Shown here: one piece after another, positions 49,901 through 58,900 of the stretch | Layout of the letters: each line of letters starts with the position of its first letter | Position numbering within the stretch: the stretch's first letter is position 1 | Origin: Argyresthia goedartella | Taxonomy: Eukaryota > Arthropoda > Insecta > Lepidoptera > Argyresthiidae | Reading direction: 5' to 3' | Assembly: GCA_949825045.1 (NCBI GenBank) | Contig: OX463809.1 | Coordinates: 3,375,501-3,439,500 of the forward strand | DNA length: 64,000 bases | Translations under genes and position numbers: made by a program | The notes under the pieces: model-generated | The model's input: the letters and a program-made list of their open reading frames with translations, nothing else | Databases searched by the model: none | Told to the model about the DNA's origin: nothing

Positions 49901-52900
49901 AAATTGAATGGGATGAATGTCTACCCACAGACATCGAAGCGGAGTGGAGACAACTACGAGAAGATTTTCCGAACATCAACCGCCTATCATTACCCCGGTG
50001 GCTTGCAGGCATCAATGACGTAATCGAAGTCCACGGGTTTTGTGACGCAAGCGAGAAAGCTTACGCCTGCGTCATCTACAGTCGTACAACGAACGAAAAC
50101 GGAGAGTACGTCATAACAATGATAGCGGCCAAAACACGAGTAGCCCCCCTCAACAATAAAACTACATTACCCAGGCTGGAGTTGTGTGGAGCTCTCTTAC
50201 TTGCCAAACTGATGGAAAAACTGAGAATAGCCCTCCCGGAAAAAACTTTACATGCAACCTGCTGGACGGATTCAACAGTCGTACTCGCGTGGCTTCAAGG
50301 CGACATAACGAGATGGGATAAATACGTTGCCAACCGAGTTGCGACTATAACTAACATTGTCCCCGCTACACAATGGAGACATGTGAGAACTGAAGAAAAC
50401 TCTGCAGACTGCGCCACCAGAGGCCTCTCGCCCTCTCAGCTACTGCAATTCAATTTGTGGTGGGAGGGACCTCAATGGCTTACGAAACACAACTACGAAG
50501 AAATTATTAAAAATACATCGGGAATGTTTACGACTGATAACGAGCGGATAGCAACACGGAGCTGCTATACAACGCAAGCTGCAAACGAAGCAACTTGGAT
50601 TACTGCACTGGTTGATAAGTGTAGTACAATGACTCGAGTCATACGAGTCGTCAGCTGGGTATTACGTTTCAAAACAAAGCTACGTAACAAGGACGCATCA
50701 GCTGATCACGGTTACTTGTCTACGAAAGAACTAAATGATGCAACGAACTTGATCATCCAGCACGTTCAACGACAACACTTTTACGAGGATATTAGAGACT
50801 TGGAAAAAAATGGAACGGTGGGGTCAAAAAGTAAACTACTCAATCTACGACCTTACGTTAACCAGAACGGGATATTACGAGTTGGGGGTCGGTTACAAAA
50901 CTCGGCCCTACCGAGCGAGATGAAACACCCTGCAGTGATCCCCCACGCAGGAAAACTAACACAGCTGATCATCGACCACGCCCACAAACAAACGCTACAC
51001 GGAGGAGCTCGTCTAACACTTGCCCAAACGAGACAGAAATATTGGATTATTAGCGGCAATCGAGCGGTGAAAAAACAACTTACAAAATGTGTGCGATGTC
51101 ACAGATTCAAGCCTCATCGAAACGAGCAGATAATGGGTGACCTACCTCAATCACGGGTCACGCCATCAAGACCGTTCACTAATACTGGGATCGACTTTAC
51201 CGGTTTTGTGGATGTCAAAATCAACAAGGGGAGAGGCGTGAAGACATGCAAAGGCTATATTTGCATTTTCATTTGCATGGCAACAAAAGCGGTACATATA
51301 GAACTTGTATCTGATCTCAGTACGGAGACGTTCCTGGCAGCCCTTAAGAGGATGTGCGCTAAAAGAGGGACCCCGAAGCATATTTTCTCAGATAACGGAA
51401 CTAACCTCCTTGGAGCATCCCGGATACTGAAAAAGGAGTTTCAACAGTTTAAAACGATGATGTCGGAAGACTTCTTCGACGGGATCAGTAAACTAAAGAT
51501 TGAGTGGCACTTTAACGCCCCAATCTGGCCGACTGCAGGAGGACTGTGGGAGGCTGCTGTCAAATCGCTAAAGTACCATCTTAAACGAGTTTTGGGAGAA
51601 CAAAAACTGACGTATGAACAGTTTTCAACTTTGCTGGCGGAGATTAAAGCGTGCATGAATTCCAGACCACTTTGCCCTCTCACGGAAAGCATAGACGACT
51701 TGGAATACTTAACCCCGGGTCACTTCATCACTGGAGGTCCAACGATGTTACTGCCACAAGGGGAAATAAACGAGGAACGAGCACTTGACCTCAGGAACAA
51801 GTGGAAGCAAACAGAGCTCATGCATCAACATTTCTGGAAGCGATGGTCCAGCGAATATTTACATCAACTTCAAGTCCGCAGTAAATGGCAACGAGCGAAC
51901 AAAAACTTAGAAGAAGGAGACCTCGTCCTGATAAAGGAAAATAACTTGCCTCCTGGAAAATGGGCACTAGGAAAAGTGCTTCAACTACACCCAGGAAACG
52001 ATGGCTACGTACGTGTGGCAACGATAAAAACGAAAGGAGGGATACTCAAACGCCCAATCACGAAATTGGCCCCACTCCCGGCTAACGAAGACGTGAAAGA
52101 AGTCAAAACGGATACGAGGAAAGGACCGGAACTAAAACGAAGACGAACGAGACCGACTTGCTCCCTGGTCACCCTAGCGCTGATCATGCTGTTAAGTTTG
52201 ATAACAGGAACACAAGCCGCACAAGAACAACGATACAACGTTACAACGATTTCAAACCATCATCCTATTTATTACGACGAGATTGGAAAGCTGCAACTCA
52301 TACACGACGAGTGGAAAATTCTGGTCTATTACAATTTAACAACGTATTGGAAAGGGACAGAAAACTTACAAAATTTTCTGAAGATCATGGAAGGAGATTG
52401 CAGCAGACTAGAGAAATCCATGTGCGAGCCGACTATCAACCAACTGTATCACGAACTTCATCTACTCAACGAGTATAATAAACTACTGTTAAATCAACAT
52501 TTATCACGAAAGAAACGAGGATTTTTTAACGGAATTGGGAGCCTAGCACGAACTCTATTTGGTACACTGGATGAAGAATTCGCCATCAAGTACCAGAACG
52601 ACATAGAGAATATTCAAACAAACGAGAAATACGTTTTGGAGTTAATGAGAAACCAAACTACGATAATTGAAGCTGAAAACAACATCATGAAGAAGAATGA
52701 CAAGTTCATGAATACTCAGTTTCATATGTTGAACACGTTCGTCCACGAGACCAACTCAACGATAACGCAGATTGGATCCAGAGTCGCCGAGATTTTTACT
52801 ATGAACAATCTTAACGCGGCCGCGATCACTGCGAGCTTGATTATGTCAAACTTACAACGCACACAAGATATGCTGATAAACTCGCTGGCCGATATACATA

Positions 52901-55900
52901 AAGGACACATCGACATGCATCTTTTCACTCCGAAACAACTGATCGAGCAACTCTATGTGATATCAGGAGGAATGCCGAACCGACTATCACTTCCTGTCAA
53001 AAATATTCAGCAAGATATAAATGAGCTATACAAACTTATCTACGTAAAAGCTCGGATTACGGAGAACTACTTGCTATTCGAACTACACATCCCGCTTACG
53101 AGTGAAGACAACTACATGATTTACCGAGTGTTACCACTACCCATCCAACGAGAATCGGAGACAAGAATGGTGGAAACGTCAACAGAATACCTCGCAATCA
53201 ACTTCAGAAAAAACACTTATGTATTAATGGGAGAAGAAGATATCCGCCAATGTATTATCTTAAACGACGAGGTGTACTTGTGCAACGCGTATCACCCTGT
53301 TTACTATCTACACGACGGGAATGCGCCGTGCGAGGCAAAAATCTTTAGTCAACAAACGTCCTTGCCGTGCGACACTCAGACAGTGCAATGCAAAGACAAC
53401 TGGATCAAGTTACACAAGGCGAACATATGGCTTTACGTTTGCTGCAGTTCATGCCTACTACGTATCATTTGCGACGACAAACTGTCTAGCACTACGGTAT
53501 CGGGCATTGGGCAGATTTTGCTCAGTCAAGGATGCATACTGCAGAAGAAAGAAGCAACGATATATTCCTTTAATGTGTTTGGGAATAATATACAAATGGA
53601 GAGCGACATCGCCGTTCCTATCATGAACTCGCCTATCAACGATATGGTGAATGTCAGCCTCAAGAACATTCACTTGAATATGGCGACAAACACTTCTGGA
53701 GAACTAGCCAGAATAGATCGAAAACTCCGAATGCAGAAGAATTCCGAACAACTGCCGACGCATCTTTCGGTACATGACGTCTATCACTATACAATAACGT
53801 CAGTACTGGGGATAATAGCGACGATTATTGCACTCTACCTTCTCACTAAAAGGTGTTGCAATAGAACGAGAGCAAGGAACTACAACGATAAGCAGCGGAG
53901 CCCTGAGAACATGGGCATCGAACTACAGGAAATCAGCACCGACAAGCCGGAAGCAGCCCGTCCACGCCAGACGGAGAAAGGACGATTTGACTTGAGCGGC
54001 CTGCTCTGAAGATAAACGTGACAGTGACAGTGTCAAATACATAAGTCAAATATTTAAGATGAAATATTTTAAGTTCACTTTACTTTTGTTATAATTTTAC
54101 TTTATTGGTATTGAACTATTGTTTACTTTTCTTGTCGTTTGGCAGCATGTTTGGTCAAACGCCCAACATTTTATTTTGTTTAACTTTATTTTCTCGTCCT
54201 TGGCAGCATGTACGATACAACGTACACTTTCCGCGCGCGTCACTATACTTTATAGCCTAGGTTGCATTTGTAAACTTATGATATACCTAAGGTTCACTGT
54301 TATAGTTAGTTACCAACTGACAGGCAAATAAAGCAGTCATCTCAACTATTGGTGCTCATCTTTTAAATACCATAACTCCACTACATAGAAGAGTGTACGA
54401 GTCACAAACACTACGTGGCCCATACAGTCGGTGTGAAAAGATGTGTGTCACTCAGGAGCAAAATTAAGTTCGTCATGGGCGTTAACGCTTGAATCCTTCG
54501 TTACGCTCAGGATTCTAACTTCCCTTCACTCTGGATTCAATGTACCGCTCTCGTTTGCTCCCTTGTGACACAAATAACTATTAAGTGCTTCCATGTTTTG
54601 ATTTACTAAATTTTTTGGGGCAGAACAAAAATCCAGGTCAGATGTCAATCATTTTTGGTCTTCCTAGTTTCCGGGGCAGAACCGCCGGGACAAATGGGAG
54701 TAAATGCATGTTCGGATGACCCGCAAAATATAGGTCTCAGCCTCGAGCCTCGAGTTAGTGGTCAAACGTTGCAGGATTTCCTCAAAATTTTCAGACAGAC
54801 GATTTCAAGGAGCTAGTGGGAGTCGATACGTTTAAACGAATATCTAATATGGATATCGAATGCCGGCTGGGCAGCAACCGCGAGCCCCTGTATATACCTG
54901 CAGCGTGCGCAGACGGTGCTCCAGCGCGGCCGCGTGCAGGTTGCCAGCCGCCAGCAGCCGGTCGCCCTCGTCCGCCAGGTCGCGCACCCGCTCGCCGCGC
55001 GCCGCCAGCTCCGCCTCCAGCGCCTCGTGCTTCTTGAGCAGGCCCTGCACGGCGGCCATGCTGTCGCCGCAGTCGCCCGTCGCCACCAGCTGCTGCTTCT
55101 CGCTGGAACAATGACATGTTACCGCTGGACGCCTGCTTGAGACGACGACGCTGTTTCTGGGTCGACGAGACTGATGTCGACCAGAATGAGTTGTTTCATC
55201 ATGCTACATCAGCCCACACTCACACCAGCTGTATATAGGTGCCCCCTTTACTACGCAGGGTATATTAAATATAAATACGTAAAAGCGAGCATAAATCCCT
55301 CGCTTCACTCAAGACACAAGAGTCAGTAAATTTTGTCTTGATAGCGGATTCTTCGGATTTCGTACAGAGTCCGTGACGTGATATTAACGCTGAACTGAAT
55401 TTCGTGCGGTACAAGATCGGTGCTGGAGGGGTAACATTCCAGAACCTCAATGTACTCGTAGTCTCGCACTATATAGGGACACTGTACATTAGTAGTATGT
55501 ACTACGGCAAACAAACAACAAAGTCGACTAGGCACCCGCGAGGAATGCGTTTCTCCTCCATCTCTCGCTCGCTCTCGCCCTCGACGCATCAGTAGGACAG
55601 TGACGGTCACTATGACGTCATCAGAACGATGTTCCAAGTGAACTTTGGCGTGTAGTATGTGAGTACCTGATCCAGGCCTCCTCCTCGTCCACCTTGGCCA
55701 GGAACTGCTGGTAGGCCAGCGACTGCTGCAGCTTGGCGCCCCGCTCCTCCGCCAGGGCCTGCAGCTCCGACCAGGCCAGCGCCAGCGCCTTGGGATAGTG
55801 CAGCAGGATGTTACTCTACATGGCGCGTCAGCTGAAGCTCTACTCGACAGTCAACGGACCCCAATCGCACCACCAACTCGGAAAGCGATGGCTTGATGAT

Positions 55901-58900
55901 GTAGCTTATGATTTTGAAGTACAGTATGTTTGCGGTCGTTTGAGTCAGTGATAAAGTACTTGTTACGGTCGGGTATAAAGCCGACGAGTCTATCGTGCCA
56001 GGTGGCTTTAAAAGGTACATGTTAGTAAAAGGTTAGCTAAAGCCTGGTCTTAAATATCAAAGGCATAAAGTGTGGTCATTCTAGGCTGTTGGTTGAAAAG
56101 ATCGTAGACATACTGTAAAGTGGTCCATGATGTAGCGGCAGAATAATGCATGAAGGTTTTGAATGAATGAGTTGCTGGTTCGATTGGATTTTTTGTTAAC
56201 GTTGAATAGAATACTTCAGCAAATGGAATGCGTTTGTCATCTAACTACCGAAATTATACGACTAATATAAGCAATTTTTAATGAACGAATATGTACTTGA
56301 ACATTATGTTATGCGGAAGCAATGTGCTAGTCACTATTAAGTCATATTTCAATATTTGCATCAATAAATATCATTATCACGCTGAATCATTATAAGCTCA
56401 TTATTATAAGTCACTTTCAAACTTATTCGAGCTAAAGACACGTAACCTATCTACGATCTACGACGCGGTCACACCAGTATTCATAGCAAAATCTCAAAGC
56501 CTACTCTGACAACAGATAACCTAGAAAATACGCCAGATTTGGAGCGTTGATACAGTTGTCGGCTGTACGACAACTCTATCAACGCTCCAAATCATTATGG
56601 GCAACTACTGTCATCTCATCTCGCGTCTGTGCATTTGAGAAATATTCTAGTCTAGAAGCCCTAGACCTAGTGGGTGTGTCCGTCGCTAGCCCCGCCCCCC
56701 GCCCACCTTGAGCCGCTGCTCGATCTCGGGCACGCCGAGGTTGGACACGTCCATCAGCTTCTCGCCCGCCTCCTGCACGGCTTGTATGGCGGGCTCGTGC
56801 GAGGACAGCTCCGCGTCCAGCCGCTTGTGCTTCTTCAGCAGGTTCTGCACGCCGGTCAGGTCGCGCCCGTAGTCGTCCGACGCGACGAGCAGCTTCTTCT
56901 CTCTGCGGAGGGATTCGTTGCTTGTCAAACAGAACAAATCATCCGGCGCGGTTTACAATATAGTCGGTTCAGTTTAGTTAGAGTCGGGAGAAGAGTAATT
57001 TAAGATTTTTAGACGGTTACGAAATTTAGGTTGGGGGTGCGCGGCAAGGGCTAAGCACCAGCTCTCCAGGCTCGCTAGTTTTATGAACTACTGTCACAGA
57101 GTATATACACTCACTTGATCCAGCTCTCCTCATCGGCGATGTCCCTGAAGAACTGGTGCAGCGTGTTGGCCTCATGCAGCCTGGCCTGGCGATGCGCAGC
57201 GAGGTTGCGCACGCGCTCGAAGCGCTCGTTGATGCCGGCGCGGCGCGACCCGATACCGGCGTTGTCGTTCTCGAACTGACCGCTCGAGAGGAGGGAGTCG
57301 GCTTGCGTATTCATATCTAAAGGCAGAGAACTTGTTCGGAATATTGTACGGATGGACACCATGAAAGCGGCTAACCCCGAAGGACATTGAGTTATGACCA
57401 CTCTATGAGATACCTGCAACTTGAAATAGTGTATTGCACAAAATAAAGATACAGGCTCATACAAATGGGAAACCTGAGAGATATTCCTGTTGAGAGTCCA
57501 TAGCTCCATCGAGAGACGATTGAGCATAGAAGTTACACACCGTGTTTGATATTGATATATATATTTTTTTATTATCTTAGGAAAACCAAGGTTTACAATT
57601 TTTTTAGTAGGGTTACAACGTAGTACACATAAAAACCACTAATAGGTTCTCACCGGTAGAAGTTACATATTAATTAAAACTAGAAGCACTAAGCAACGCA
57701 TTATTAACCTCGCTCAAACTATTGACGAATTGGTATTAATTACCGCAACAGAATATCTAACTAAAAATATTATGTGGGCTCAAAGAACCGCTCGCTCAAC
57801 ATCCGCCTCGCTGATGGTACACTGGTACAGAAAAGGTCCAGCTCAACCTGCTTGCTAGGTAGGTTATATTTGTTACACGCACGCCATAACTAACTATTCT
57901 GCCTGTAATTGGTATTCACTTTCGGTAAATAGATGGTAGGGTTACTCCTGAAATTCCTTTGAGGAACTTTTATCGAGAGCTTAGCTAAAAGTTGGGGACA
58001 GTCTATCTTAGCCGAGGCATTTTTAAGCAGATACGTAATATCAGCTATCTCGCGTCTTATTTCAAGAGGTAAAGGTAGTGTTTCTTACAGACATTTAGGT
58101 AGTTCGAGGAGTTAAAAGTATCATTTAAACGGTAGCGCAGGAATTTCTAAAATGTATTTTGTATGTTCTCAAGACGCGTAATGTATACCTGGTAATTCGG
58201 GTTCCAGACTTGAGACGCGTACTCCAGATGACTTCTAACAAAAGTGCAATATAATATTTTCAATGTTTTAGCTCTGGCAAATCCCACCGAATACTACGCA
58301 TCACAAATCCCAAGGCCCTATAGGCTTTGGCTGCAACAATGTCAACATGACTGTCAAATAGTAGTTTAGTGTCATGCATGACTCCAAGATCTTTGACGTG
58401 AGTTTTCCTTTCAAGTGCATTTTAGGGTATAACAATATGAAGACTGTACAAAGTCCCTCTTACGGCTAAAAGTAACAGAAAAGCATTTAGATGGGTTGAA
58501 GTCCAGTTGGTTAAGACAACAATAGTGGTCAAGACGAGACAGATCTGCCTGAAGGGCGTCTATATCTTCCTGTGAAGAGATGGCAGAAAAAACTTTCATG
58601 TCATCTGCAAAGCAGAGAAGACTAGATGAGTGAAGACATGAATTAATGTCGTTCACGAAGATAACAATAATCATGAAACCGTAAACCCTAGAAAAATTGT
58701 ATACAGAGCCGAACGTCAAGCCAGGTTTAAAAATCGATTCATTACTTTGATACTTCTATCGACAACATTATGATGTGGACGAGCTAACCAAACTGCCTGA
58801 TATTTGGAAGACATCATAATCCCTCAAAATAAAATGACATATCATCATCAATCGTCATTGTCCAATGGAATAGCTCAATGCGCTACCGACCGTTGATCCT

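Larger units (their letters stand above)
45751..54426 (+). mobile_element. Full-length BEL/Pao LTR retrotransposon with env-like domain
   Basis: 218-bp LTRs at both ends look identical throughout by eye, start TGTACGATAC and end CCCATACA. The 5-bp target duplication GTCGG is at 45746-45750 and 54427-54431. A primer-binding-type sequence follows the 5' LTR, then a leader with tandem repeats, then one frame of 2458 codons. The element is 8.68 kb and lies in the alpha-spectrin intron between 54898 and 44728, antisense to the gene. Identical LTRs plus an open frame imply a very recent insertion of a potentially competent copy. Confidence 0.95.

Noticed and set aside
54816..55140. Alanine/arginine-rich ORFs on the plus strand
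   Set aside because: They are antisense shadows of a GC-rich alpha-spectrin exon.
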